A stretch of DNA of 54,151 nucleotides from an uncultured Clostridia bacterium (GTDB lineage Bacteria > Bacillota > Clostridia > Christensenellales > UBA1242). A program made the translations under genes and the position numbers. The notes below the pieces were generated by a model. That model was not told where the DNA came from. It did not search any database and saw only the letters and a program-made list of their open reading frames with translations. Shown here piece by piece: positions 44,581-52,708 of this stretch; the first letter of the stretch is position 1; each line of letters begins with the position of its first letter. The stretch is taken from positions 1-54,151 of the forward strand of contig CALWEH010000008.1 in NCBI GenBank assembly GCA_944377145.1. The letters are read 5' to 3'.

Positions 44581-45594
44581 ATGATTAAGCAAAATTACAC
44601 AATATTAGCTATTGAAAGCTCATGTGATGAAACAAGTTGTGCGATAGTGGTAGATGGTCGCACTGTTTTATCTAATATTGTTTCAAGTCAAATAGATATT
44701 CACACTCTTTTTGGTGGAGTTGTACCAGAAGTGGCTTCACGCAATCATATTATGGCTATTGACAATGTAGTAAAAGAAGCTTTAAAACTAGCAAATAAAA
44801 CTATAAATGATATTGACGCCATTGCTGTTACCTATGGAGCCGGTTTGGTGGGAAGTTTGCTTGTTGGTATTAGTTATGCAAAAGCTTTATCTTTTGCTAG
44901 TGGCAAACCTTTAATAGCTGTTAACCATATAAATGGCCATATTGCTTCAAATTATATAACATTTAAAAATCTGCAACCTCCTTTTATTTGTTTGTTAGTA
45001 AGTGGAGGTCATACCGCCATAATTAAGGTGGAGCAATATAATCAACACACAGTTATAGGCAACACTTTAGATGATGCAGCTGGAGAAAGCTTTGATAAGG
45101 TAGCACGTGTTTTAGGATTAGGTTATCCTGGCGGACCTCAAGTTTCTAAATGTGCTGAACAGGGAAAAGATTGTATAACTTTTGTAAAAAATAAAGATAA
45201 TCTTGGCTATAATTTTAGTTTTAGCGGGAAAAAGACAGCTGTAATTAATTATATAAATTCTTTAAAACAAAAGAATTTGCCTATTCCCACAAATGATATA
45301 TGTGCAAGTTTTCAATCCTGTGTAGTAAAAGAATTAGTAGAAAAAACAATAAAAGCAACATTAAATAGCAATCTTAATAAAATTGTTGTAGCTGGAGGAG
45401 TTTCTGCAAATAAATTATTAAGAGAAGAATTAAAAAATCAATGTGCTAAAAATAATATTGAATGTTATTTCCCTGAATTGCAATATTGCACAGACAATGC
45501 TGCAATGATTGGTAGTGCTGCATATTTTGACGTATTATTAGGCAAGCCATTTGCCAATAACACTTTAGCTCCTCAAGCCAATTTAGAATTATAA
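44581..45594 (+). CDS. tsaD: tRNA N6-threonylcarbamoyladenosine synthase subunit TsaD
   Basis: A 337-residue ASKHA-fold protein that adds threonylcarbamoyl to A37 of ANN-decoding tRNAs with TsaB and TsaE. The metal-binding HINGH (His116, His120), the N-terminal [11 protein letters not shown] and the [10 protein letters not shown] motif are canonical. Translation appears leaderless. Its partners are not in the window. Confidence 0.95.
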   Translation: MIKQNYTILAIESSCDETSCAIVVDGRTVLSNIVSSQIDIHTLFGGVVPEVASRNHIMAIDNVVKEALKLANKTINDIDAIAVTYGAGLVGSLLVGISYAKALSFASGKPLIAVNHINGHIASNYITFKNLQPPFICLLVSGGHTAIIKVEQYNQHTVIGNTLDDAAGESFDKVARVLGLGYPGGPQVSKCAEQGKDCITFVKNKDNLGYNFSFSGKKTAVINYINSLKQKNLPIPTNDICASFQSCVVKELVEKTIKATLNSNLNKIVVAGGVSANKLLREELKNQCAKNNIECYFPELQYCTDNAAMIGSAAYFDVLLGKPFANNTLAPQANLEL

Positions 45595-45639
45595 ATATAA
45601 AAAATTATTAGTTAATCAATTTTGAAATTAGTATAAAAA

Positions 45640-45683
45640 TGAAGTGAACCCCAAAAGTTAGACACTTAAGGAGGTTCACTTCA
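45640..45683. repeat. fused insertion-sequence-like ends (scar) or tsaD terminator
   Basis: TGAAGTGAACC (45640-45650) and GGTTCACTTCA (45673-45683) are perfect 11-bp inverted arms. The left arm continues into CCCAAAAGTTAGACAC, the kind of end seen in IS3-family elements. A T-rich stretch follows, so it may also terminate tsaD. Nothing else is identifiable in 45684-45854. Confidence 0.55.
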
Positions 45684-45854
45684 AATTTTATTTTTGTTTT
45701 TATTTTTTATCATCGTAATTTGAAATTTTTGTAATCATTATTTTATATATGAATATTTGGCAAAAATGTTACAGTTTAATAATAATTTTATAGTTTAACA
45801 ATAAAAATTTTTTATATAATTATTTTTTGCTAAATTTTGGGAACTTGCTAATAG

Positions 45855-46463
45855 TTAAACGTTTGTTTCGCTAATGGTTTGCCCTGTTGTGTTTTTATTT
45901 GATTTAACAAAGAATATTGTAGAAAGAATTGCGAATGTGATAAGGGCCACTTCAATTGCTCCAAATACTGACGCAAACACAACTGCCCCAGTGCAGGTCA
46001 TATCAATATCTACTCCATTCAAATCGACTTTGATGCTAAAAGCGTTTACATTGAATACAGGCATACCTTCACCTTCTCCTGCCCATAAAGCATTCCATTC
46101 GTCTTTATCTGCTTTTAAAGCTTCAACTTGCGTTTCATATTCTTCTTCCGTCATAGTGACAGGTATCATAATAAATTGATTTCCATTACGAATTATCCAA
46201 ACCTCTATCGGTTCTCCACCATTTTCTGAAATCATTGTTTGTTCCATCTTTCTATCATTTTTAATTTTAATGGTCATATTCATCTCAGAACCTGCCTCTT
46301 GCCCTAATATCTCAGATTCTTCTTCCGTAACTATATGGCTCCACGAGTAAGTCATACCATAACTGACTGGACGAGCAAGCATAACTATGTAGAACACGAG
46401 CCCTACTACTGCTAGTGACAAAAATACTATCATCACTGACATTTTTGATAAAAACTTTTTCAT
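45855..46463 (-). CDS. two-pass membrane protein of unknown function
   Basis: 202 residues: an N-terminal membrane segment (about 8-32), an extracytoplasmic middle with many Glu, Thr and Met, and a C-terminal membrane segment (about 160-185). I chose ATG 46463, with GGGAGG just upstream. Its DNA looks less AT-rich than its neighbours and it lies between two IS-like end sequences, so transfer is possible. Family not recognised. Confidence 0.65.
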   Translation of the reverse strand: MKKFLSKMSVMIVFLSLAVVGLVFYIVMLARPVSYGMTYSWSHIVTEEESEILGQEAGSEMNMTIKIKNDRKMEQTMISENGGEPIEVWIIRNGNQFIMIPVTMTEEEYETQVEALKADKDEWNALWAGEGEGMPVFNVNAFSIKVDLNGVDIDMTCTGAVVFASVFGAIEVALITFAILSTIFFVKSNKNTTGQTISETNV

Positions 46464-46552
46464 ATATCCTCCCTTCGTTTTCATTATCTTAACAATAACA
46501 TAATTTCACAAAATATGTCAAATTAATTTGCATAAAAACAAAAATATAATTT

Positions 46553-46578
46553 TGGAGTGCACCCAAAAGTTAAGGTGT
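46553..46578. repeat. second IS-like end sequence
   Basis: GGAGTGCACCCAAAAGTTAAGG resembles the left arm of the 45640 element (GAAGTGAACCCCAAAAGTTAGAC) in the same orientation. It is a single end with no transposase. Confidence 0.45.
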
Positions 46579-46627
46579 TTTATTTTTTATAAAAATATAA
46601 AATAAATTTTTCTACAGTTGTTTATTT

Positions 46628-46870
46628 TTAATCAACATCTAAATTTTCTCTTTTGAATAAGTCATCATTAAAAAATTCTTGAATAGTAATATTGAAACCA
46701 TCGCAAATTTGAATGATTGTATCCAATTTTACAGTTTTATATCTTTCATTTATTATAGAACGCAATGTTTCTTCTGGCATTGCTATTTTTTTACACAATC
46801 CATATTGCGTAAGATTGTTTTTAACTAGTAAATTTGAAATTCTTAATGCTACTGCTTTTTGAGTTTTCAT
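46628..46870 (-). CDS. XRE-family HTH regulator
   Basis: 80 residues with an HTH (LTQYGLCKKIAMPEETLRSI, about 20-39) and the same C-terminal FFNDDLFKREN pattern as its paralogues at 6906 and 47041. AAGGA lies before the ATG. It is last of three adjacent XRE frames on this strand. Confidence 0.85.
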   Translation of the reverse strand: MKTQKAVALRISNLLVKNNLTQYGLCKKIAMPEETLRSIINERYKTVKLDTIIQICDGFNITIQEFFNDDLFKRENLDVD

Positions 46871-46880
46871 AATATCTTCC

Positions 46881-47009
46881 TTAAAATTTGATTTTCAATA
46901 AACCAGCAAGTATTTCAGCCATATTTGCCAATTTATTTACAGCCATTCCTAGTTCATTACAAAAAATATAAATCCTTTTTGTAATTACATTTTCTAATTT
47001 TACTGTCAT
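46881..47009 (-). pseudogene. truncated XRE-type HTH fragment
   Basis: A 42-residue frame, MTVKLENVITKRIYIFCNEL..., carrying the first helices of an XRE protein (ITKRI..L.MAVNKLA) but ending before the recognition helix is complete. It lies 10 bp before the 46628-46870 gene and 31 bp after the 47041-47283 gene. Confidence 0.6.
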
Positions 47010-47040
47010 AAAATAAAAATTTATAACTATTTATAAGATA

Positions 47041-47283
47041 TTAATCAAAATTTAAATTTTCAAGTTTAAAAATATCATCACTAAAAAATTCTTCTAATGT
47101 CATATTAAATGCACTAACAACTTTGCAAATTGTTGAAAATTTAACATCTTTATTTACTTCGTTAAAAATATACCTAAGTGCAGAGTGAGTTAAACCACTT
47201 TCTTTTTCTAATTTATATTTAGACATATTGTTTTTAATCAATAAATCACTTATTCTTAAGGCAAACGCTTTATTTAACGTCAT
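47041..47283 (-). CDS. XRE-family HTH regulator
   Basis: 80 residues, MTLNKAFALRISDLL..., HTH at about 20-40 (MSKYKLEKESGLTHSALRYI), and the FFSDDIFKLENL end. I chose ATG 47283 because AGGAG is 8 nt upstream; the ATG two codons earlier is too close to it. It is closest in sequence to the XRE at 6906. Confidence 0.85.
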   Translation of the reverse strand: MTLNKAFALRISDLLIKNNMSKYKLEKESGLTHSALRYIFNEVNKDVKFSTICKVVSAFNMTLEEFFSDDIFKLENLNFD

Positions 47284-47298
47284 AATCATAACTCCTAT

Positions 47299-47309
47299 AT
47301 CTACTAGAT
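47299..47309. promoter_or_regulatory. operator candidate upstream of XRE cluster
   Basis: ATCTACTAGAT: perfect 5-bp arms around one base, 16 bp before the XRE start. Confidence 0.4.
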
Positions 47310-47396
47310 GTAGTTTATCAATTAATGTTATTTATATAAGTGAAGTAAACTTCATCTATTGTTTGACATTATAATCAAAAATATATTAAAATACAA

Positions 47397-47522
47397 ATGA
47401 AATATTGCACTTATGTAAGAGGTGTTATGTATAAAGTTTGTTGTTTTATAGGTCATAGAAATGTTGAATTAGAATATGGTAAAGTTAAAAAATTAAAAAA
47501 ATACTGCAAACTAGAATTTTAG
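47397..47522 (+). pseudogene. truncated SLOG/DUF1273-like fragment
   Basis: A 41-codon frame; the internal ATG at 47427 has AGAGGTG upstream and begins MYKVCCFIGHRNVEL, the start of SLOG/DUF1273 (YpsA-like) proteins. After about 15 residues homology ends in a Lys-rich stretch and a stop; the usual domain is over 150 residues. TTGACA at 47363 with TAAAAT 18 bp on may be its old promoter. Confidence 0.6.
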
Positions 47523-47544
47523 TCACCAATTTTTCAAGCAAGTA

Positions 47545-47573
47545 AAAAGGATAGCAAAAGAAAATTGCTATCC
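47545..47573 (-). terminator. terminator of pgsA-recA-recN
   Basis: GGATAGCAA / TTGCTATCC, 9-bp stem with a 7-nt loop, followed on the minus strand by TTTTT. A second small hairpin overlaps the recN stop. Confidence 0.82.
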
Positions 47574-47602
47574 CATTATTTTAATAGGTTAAAATCTTTA
47601 AC

Positions 47603-49297
47603 CTAATTTTTTATTTCATTTTTAAACTGGTTGCATTTAAATTTATATTCTTGTGCTAGTTGAAGAGCTTGTGAATTTTCTCCAATACCCATAAGCCTTG
47701 CAATTTCAAAATATAATTCTCTATCTTTTATTGGGGTTAATTTTGTATGAGTAGAACTATCGCTATATTTTTCCACTTTAAAATTAACATCAGCCATAGA
47801 TACTAATTGAGGAAGATGCGAAATAGTAATCACCTGCTTATATCTTGATAATCTTGCCAAACATTCTGCAACTACACTTGCCATTTTACCACTTAAACCT
47901 GTATCTATTTCATCAAATATTAATGTGGAAATTTCATCTAAATCCGCCACCACTATTTTATAAGCTAACATAAATCTACTAAGCTCTCCACCTGAAGCAA
48001 CTTTAGCTAAAGGTTTACACTCAAAACCTATGTTTGCTGAAAACATAAATTCAACAAAATCTTGACCTTTTTTAGTATATTGTTCTTGTCGTTTAGTAAT
48101 TTTAATCTCAACACTAGCGTTAGGCATTCCAAGAATAGCTATTTCATTTTGAATTTTACTAGCAAAATCAACAGCATTCTTTTTCCTTATATTTGTAATT
48201 TTATTTTGTTCTTGATAAATATTTTCTAATAATTCTTCCTGTTTTTGAATTAATTGTTTGTGTAAACTTTCACTATTAATTAGATTATTCAATTTAATTT
48301 TTATATTCCTATAATATTCTTCTAATTTAGTATAATCTCCACCATATTTTCTAAACAAATCTTTTATATAATCTGCCCTTTCATCTAATTGCTGTAATTT
48401 ATCTGCATCAAAATTGCAATTCGATAAATAATCATTTATAGTTTTAGTAATATCATCTAATTCTACAGCTACACTATCCAATCTTGACGCTAAATTTATA
48501 TACTTTTCTCCATATTCTTGCAAATATGAAATTTGCCTATCTGCTTCTGCTACCAAATCATTAGCAGGAGTTATATATTGATTTTCAGCTAAAGCGTTGT
48601 AACTTTGCTGTAAATGTTCAGCTATTTTCTCATACGATTTCATTTCTTTTATTTGATTAACAACTTCTTCATACTCGCCATCTTTTATATCTGCATCTTC
48701 AATCTCTTTTATTTGATAAGTATATAAATCTATTAAATTTTGTTTTTGTTCTAAATTTCCCCCTAATCCATTTAGCTCTTCATTTATTTGCTGAAGTTGA
48801 TTAATTAACATATTTAAATTATCTAAATACGGTTCTATTTCACCTTTAGAGAATAAATCTAAAATATCTAGCTGATATTCATTATCCATTAAAGCTTGAT
48901 GTTCGTGTTGACCATGAATATCTATTAATTTGGAACTAACTTTTTTTAATATAGAGGTATTTACACTTTCATTATTTAATTTACATACAGTTTTTCCATT
49001 TTCATAATACTCTCTAGTTATTACAAGCTCATCATCAATTTTAATACCTGTTAATTCATTAATAAAAGATTTTACACCTAAATCAATATCAACAAAAAAG
49101 GCATCAACACGCATATTGTCGGTGCCTTCACGCAATAAAGTTTTGTCAAGACGATCACCAAATACAAAGCCCATAGCATTAAGCATTATGCTTTTACCAG
49201 AGCCAGTTTCACCACTTATAACGTTTAATTTATCATCAAATGTTATATCTAAACTATCAATTAATGCAACATTTTTTATTTTTAAATTAACTAACAT
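47603..49297 (-). CDS. recN: DNA repair protein RecN
   Basis: A 564-residue SMC-like ATPase that organises DNA ends in recombinational repair. Walker A GETGSGKS (29-36), long coiled coil (about 150-360), signature GELSRFMLAYK and Walker B IFDEIDTG. Length is normal. It follows the MazG-like gene by 18 bp. Confidence 0.94.
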   Translation of the reverse strand: MLVNLKIKNVALIDSLDITFDDKLNVISGETGSGKSIMLNAMGFVFGDRLDKTLLREGTDNMRVDAFFVDIDLGVKSFINELTGIKIDDELVITREYYENGKTVCKLNNESVNTSILKKVSSKLIDIHGQHEHQALMDNEYQLDILDLFSKGEIEPYLDNLNMLINQLQQINEELNGLGGNLEQKQNLIDLYTYQIKEIEDADIKDGEYEEVVNQIKEMKSYEKIAEHLQQSYNALAENQYITPANDLVAEADRQISYLQEYGEKYINLASRLDSVAVELDDITKTINDYLSNCNFDADKLQQLDERADYIKDLFRKYGGDYTKLEEYYRNIKIKLNNLINSESLHKQLIQKQEELLENIYQEQNKITNIRKKNAVDFASKIQNEIAILGMPNASVEIKITKRQEQYTKKGQDFVEFMFSANIGFECKPLAKVASGGELSRFMLAYKIVVADLDEISTLIFDEIDTGLSGKMASVVAECLARLSRYKQVITISHLPQLVSMADVNFKVEKYSDSSTHTKLTPIKDRELYFEIARLMGIGENSQALQLAQEYKFKCNQFKNEIKN

Positions 49298-49315
49298 ATT
49301 GTTATGTCCTTTGTA

Positions 49316-49873
49316 TTATATAGTGTTTGCTGTATTAACAGTTTTTGAAACCCCTTGTAAATAAATTCCTTTACTAAACCCACCTTGTTTCTCAAGCTTT
49401 TGTTGTCTTATTTTTTCCACTTCTTTCAAGCTTAGTTTATTTGCCTCAACCAAATCTTTTAATCCGTTAAAAAGTTCTTTTAATTGGTCTTTTATCACTT
49501 CATTATTATGAAGTTCAAGTAATTCATTATATTTTTCTAATAAATTCATTCTAGTTAATTGCATTTTTAATTTGCTTGGCAACATCTTTTTATACCATGT
49601 TAAAGGCTGTTGTTCATCAAAACTAGTTAACTCTTTCTCTGAACCTTTATTATATTTCATTAAAGCATAAAGAATGTCAAACATATCTGCATAACAAATC
49701 TTTACTTTTTCTTTGTTTTCATATTTTTCACTTGATTTAAATTCTTGCAAAAACAATGAATACAATGCATATTTGTATTTATCACCTTTTAATTTTATGG
49801 CATCTACTTGATAGCCTTTTTGTTCTAATAAATTAGAAACATTATCTCGAATCAATTTATTAAATTTATTCAT
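49316..49873 (-). CDS. divergent phosphoribosyl-ATP pyrophosphohydrolase (MazG-like) protein
   Basis: 185 residues. The start (FNKLIRDNVSNLLEQKGYQVD) and the end (EVEKIRQQKLEKQGGFSKGIYL) match the two halves of the ~100-residue MazG/PRA-PH-like proteins. Between them a ~65-residue insertion (about 80-143) splits the domain. The EVxEF metal motif of that family reads LQEF here and ADxxDILYAL is only partly acidic, so activity is uncertain. Its ATG overlaps the recA stop (TAATG). Confidence 0.6.
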   Translation of the reverse strand: MNKFNKLIRDNVSNLLEQKGYQVDAIKLKGDKYKYALYSLFLQEFKSSEKYENKEKVKICYADMFDILYALMKYNKGSEKELTSFDEQQPLTWYKKMLPSKLKMQLTRMNLLEKYNELLELHNNEVIKDQLKELFNGLKDLVEANKLSLKEVEKIRQQKLEKQGGFSKGIYLQGVSKTVNTANTI

Positions 49874-50859
49874 TACCCCATCTTCTCTCTTATTAATTTT
49901 TCTATTTCATCAGCCAATTCAGGATTGTTTTGTAAATAAGTTATTACATTATCCCTTCCTTGACCAATTTTATTTCCATTATAGCTAAACCAAGAACCAC
50001 TTTTTTCAATTATATTAAATTCCATAGCCATATCTAATAAACAGCCTATTATAGAAATTCCCTCTCCATAAATAATATCAAATTCAGCTTGTTTAAATGG
50101 AGGAGCAACTTTATTTTTAACAACTTTTACACGAGTTCTACTTCCAACCATATCTTGCCCATTTTTCAAAGTCTCTACTTTTCTCACATCTAGTCTAACA
50201 CTTGCATAGAATTTTAATGCTTTACCTCCTGGAGTTGTCTCAGGGGAGCCAAACATTACTCCAACTTTTTCACGCAATTGATTAATAAATATAACTAATG
50301 TATTGCTTTTAGATATTCCAGAAGTTAGTTTTCTTAAAGCTTGACTCATAAGTCTTGCTTGTAAACCTATAAAGCTTTCACCCATTTCTCCATCAATCTC
50401 AGCTTTTGGAGTTAAGGCTGCCACAGAATCTACAACTACAACATCAACCCCTCCACTACGAACCAACTGTTCTGTTATTTCCAAAGCCTGTTCTCCTGTA
50501 TCAGGTTGAGATACATATAGATTATTTACATCTACCCCAAGTTTGCTAGCATAACTTGGATCAAGAGCATGTTCTGCATCTATAAAAGCTGCTATTCCAC
50601 CCATTTTTTGAGCTTCTGCAATCACATGTAAAGCTACTGTAGTTTTACCTGAAGATTCTGGACCATATATTTCTACAATTCTACCTCTTGGAAGCCCTCC
50701 TACTCCTAAAGCATAATCAAGAGTTAAACAGCCTGTTGGGATCACTTCAATATCTTTTCTAGCTTCTTCATCCATTTTTATAATTGAACCTTTACCAAAC
50801 TGTTTTTCTATTTGTAAAAGAACTTGATTTAAAATTTTCTCTCTTTCTTCTCTATCCAT
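49873..50859 (-). CDS. recA: RecA recombinase
   Basis: 328 residues, with Walker A GPESSGKT (66-73), the L1/L2 loops and the [12 protein letters not shown] region intact. It promotes strand exchange and LexA cleavage. The C-terminal acidic tail is short, as in Bacillota. It is in the pgsA-recA context common in that phylum. Confidence 0.97.
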   Translation of the reverse strand: MDREEREKILNQVLLQIEKQFGKGSIIKMDEEARKDIEVIPTGCLTLDYALGVGGLPRGRIVEIYGPESSGKTTVALHVIAEAQKMGGIAAFIDAEHALDPSYASKLGVDVNNLYVSQPDTGEQALEITEQLVRSGGVDVVVVDSVAALTPKAEIDGEMGESFIGLQARLMSQALRKLTSGISKSNTLVIFINQLREKVGVMFGSPETTPGGKALKFYASVRLDVRKVETLKNGQDMVGSRTRVKVVKNKVAPPFKQAEFDIIYGEGISIIGCLLDMAMEFNIIEKSGSWFSYNGNKIGQGRDNVITYLQNNPELADEIEKLIREKMG

Positions 50860-50917
50860 TTTATATCCTTTTATTTATTTTACTTTAAATTTTATAAAAA
50901 GTCAAACAATTTAATAT

Positions 50918-51499
50918 TTACTTTGTGCTAATAACTTGTTTGTTCTTTACAAAATAGTTTACCCCAGAAATTACAGTTAATACAGTAGAAATTCCTATTA
51001 ATACATAACAAACTATTTGATAAACTAATAATCCTGTTCCGCCAACATTTGTACATTGTTCGAAAAAAGCCAACAAAATACATAAAGGCATTGTCCAACA
51101 TTGCACCATTGTTTTTGCTTTTCCCCAAATATCTGCAGCCAACACAATTCCCTTTGTGCTTGCAATTAATCTAAATGCATCAACTATTAATTCTCTACTC
51201 ATAATGATAGTAACTACTATTACTCCCCAAGGATTAGGAATTGTTCCATCAATAGCAATCATAAATAATACACTAGCTACCAATAATTTGTCTGCAATAG
51301 GGTCTAAAAATTTACCAAAATCAGTAACCAAATTATATTTCCTTGCAATTGCACCATCTAAAAAATCAGTTATAGCTGCTAAAACAAACAATACTAAAGC
51401 TATAATTTTACCATAAGGAATTGCTTCTATCATGTAAAAAGCCATAACTAAAGGTATCATTATTACTCTTAAAATAGTTAATTTGTTAGGCAAATTCAT
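50918..51499 (-). CDS. pgsA: CDP-diacylglycerol--glycerol-3-phosphate phosphatidyltransferase
   Basis: A 193-residue membrane enzyme making phosphatidylglycerol phosphate. The motif DGAIARKYNLVTDFGKFLDP (about 47-66, then ADK) carries the metal-binding aspartates of the CDP-alcohol family. I chose ATG 51499, with AGGAGG 8 nt upstream. First gene of the recA unit. Confidence 0.93.
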   Translation of the reverse strand: MNLPNKLTILRVIMIPLVMAFYMIEAIPYGKIIALVLFVLAAITDFLDGAIARKYNLVTDFGKFLDPIADKLLVASVLFMIAIDGTIPNPWGVIVVTIIMSRELIVDAFRLIASTKGIVLAADIWGKAKTMVQCWTMPLCILLAFFEQCTNVGGTGLLVYQIVCYVLIGISTVLTVISGVNYFVKNKQVISTK

Positions 51500-51701
51500 C
51501 AAAATCGCCTCCTTTTATTAATTATATAATAACAAAGTATATCAAATTTTACAAACAATTTATTAACATTTTTAAAACAGTTGTGATAAAAATTCCAATT
51601 TAACTACATATTTTAACAATTTTAACTATGAATTAATTAAAATAATTGACAGATGTCTATTTTTTATTTATACTAGCTATAGTAAATAAAAAGGAGTAAT
51701 T

Positions 51702-52601
51702 ATGTCAAAAGTTGGTATAGTGGCAGATAATAGCTGTGGATTATCAGCTGAAGAAGCAAAAAAACTTGGTATTAGAATGATATATATTCCATTTTTTATA
51801 AATGGAGAAGAGTTTAGTGAAGATAAAAATTTAACTAGGGAATTATTTTATGAAAAACTAAATAGTTCAAGTACAGTTTCTACTTCCCAACCAAATCAAG
51901 TTAAATTACAAGAAGTTTGGGATGAGGAACTAAAAGAATATGATGAAATTATATATTTGCCACTATCTAGTGGATTAAGTTCAGCTTGTCAATCTGCTGA
52001 ATTTGCAAGTCTGGAATATAATGGCAAAGTACAAGTAATTAATAATAAAAGAGTTTCAGTAACTTTAAAAGTTTCTATATATGAAGCTCTAGACCTTATA
52101 AAGCAAGGAAAATCTGCATTAGAAATTAAGCAAATTTTAGAAAATCAAGCTTTAGATGCTAGCATATATATTATGGTTCCAACTTTAAAATTTTTAAAAA
52201 AGGGCGGTCGTGTAACTGCAGCAGCTGCAGCTATAGGCCAACTACTTAGCATTAAACCTGTATTACAAATTCAAGGAGACAAATTAGATGCTTATGCAAA
52301 AGTGTTAACTGTAAAACAAGCAAAATCTAAAATGATTAATGCTATAAAAAAAGATATAGAAACTAGATTTAATAATATTCCTTCTAACAAAACAATAATG
52401 ATATCTCTTGCTTATACATCTACAAATATAGATGAATTTAAAGAATTTAAAAATGAGGTTAAAAACGAATTTGAACCTCAATATCCTGTAGTATTCGATG
52501 ACCCTTTACCTTTATGTATAGCATGCCATACTGGAACAGGAGCTTTAGCTTTAGCCTGTTGTGTGGCTGATAAAAACATAATAAAAGATTTTAACAAATA
52601 A
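51702..52601 (+). CDS. DegV-family fatty acid-binding protein
   Basis: 299 residues, VADNSCGLSAEEAKKLGI start, STSQPNQ (about 64-70), KGGRVTAAAAAIGQLLSIKP and the HTGTGALAL end of FakB proteins. AAAGGAG lies before the ATG. It is divergent from pgsA. Confidence 0.9.
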   Translation: MSKVGIVADNSCGLSAEEAKKLGIRMIYIPFFINGEEFSEDKNLTRELFYEKLNSSSTVSTSQPNQVKLQEVWDEELKEYDEIIYLPLSSGLSSACQSAEFASLEYNGKVQVINNKRVSVTLKVSIYEALDLIKQGKSALEIKQILENQALDASIYIMVPTLKFLKKGGRVTAAAAAIGQLLSIKPVLQIQGDKLDAYAKVLTVKQAKSKMINAIKKDIETRFNNIPSNKTIMISLAYTSTNIDEFKEFKNEVKNEFEPQYPVVFDDPLPLCIACHTGTGALALACCVADKNIIKDFNK

Positions 52602-52662
52602 AAATTATTATACTCAATTAAATATTATTTGTTTAATTAAGTTTTTATTTTTTATACAAAAT

Positions 52663-52695
52663 AAAAAAACTACTATTTTTCAATAGTAGCTTTTT
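52663..52695. terminator. bidirectional terminator
   Basis: CTACTATT / AATAGTAG stem with loop TTTC and A/T runs, between convergent DegV and the surface-protein gene. Confidence 0.8.
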
Positions 52696-52708
52696 CATAT
52701 ATTTATTA

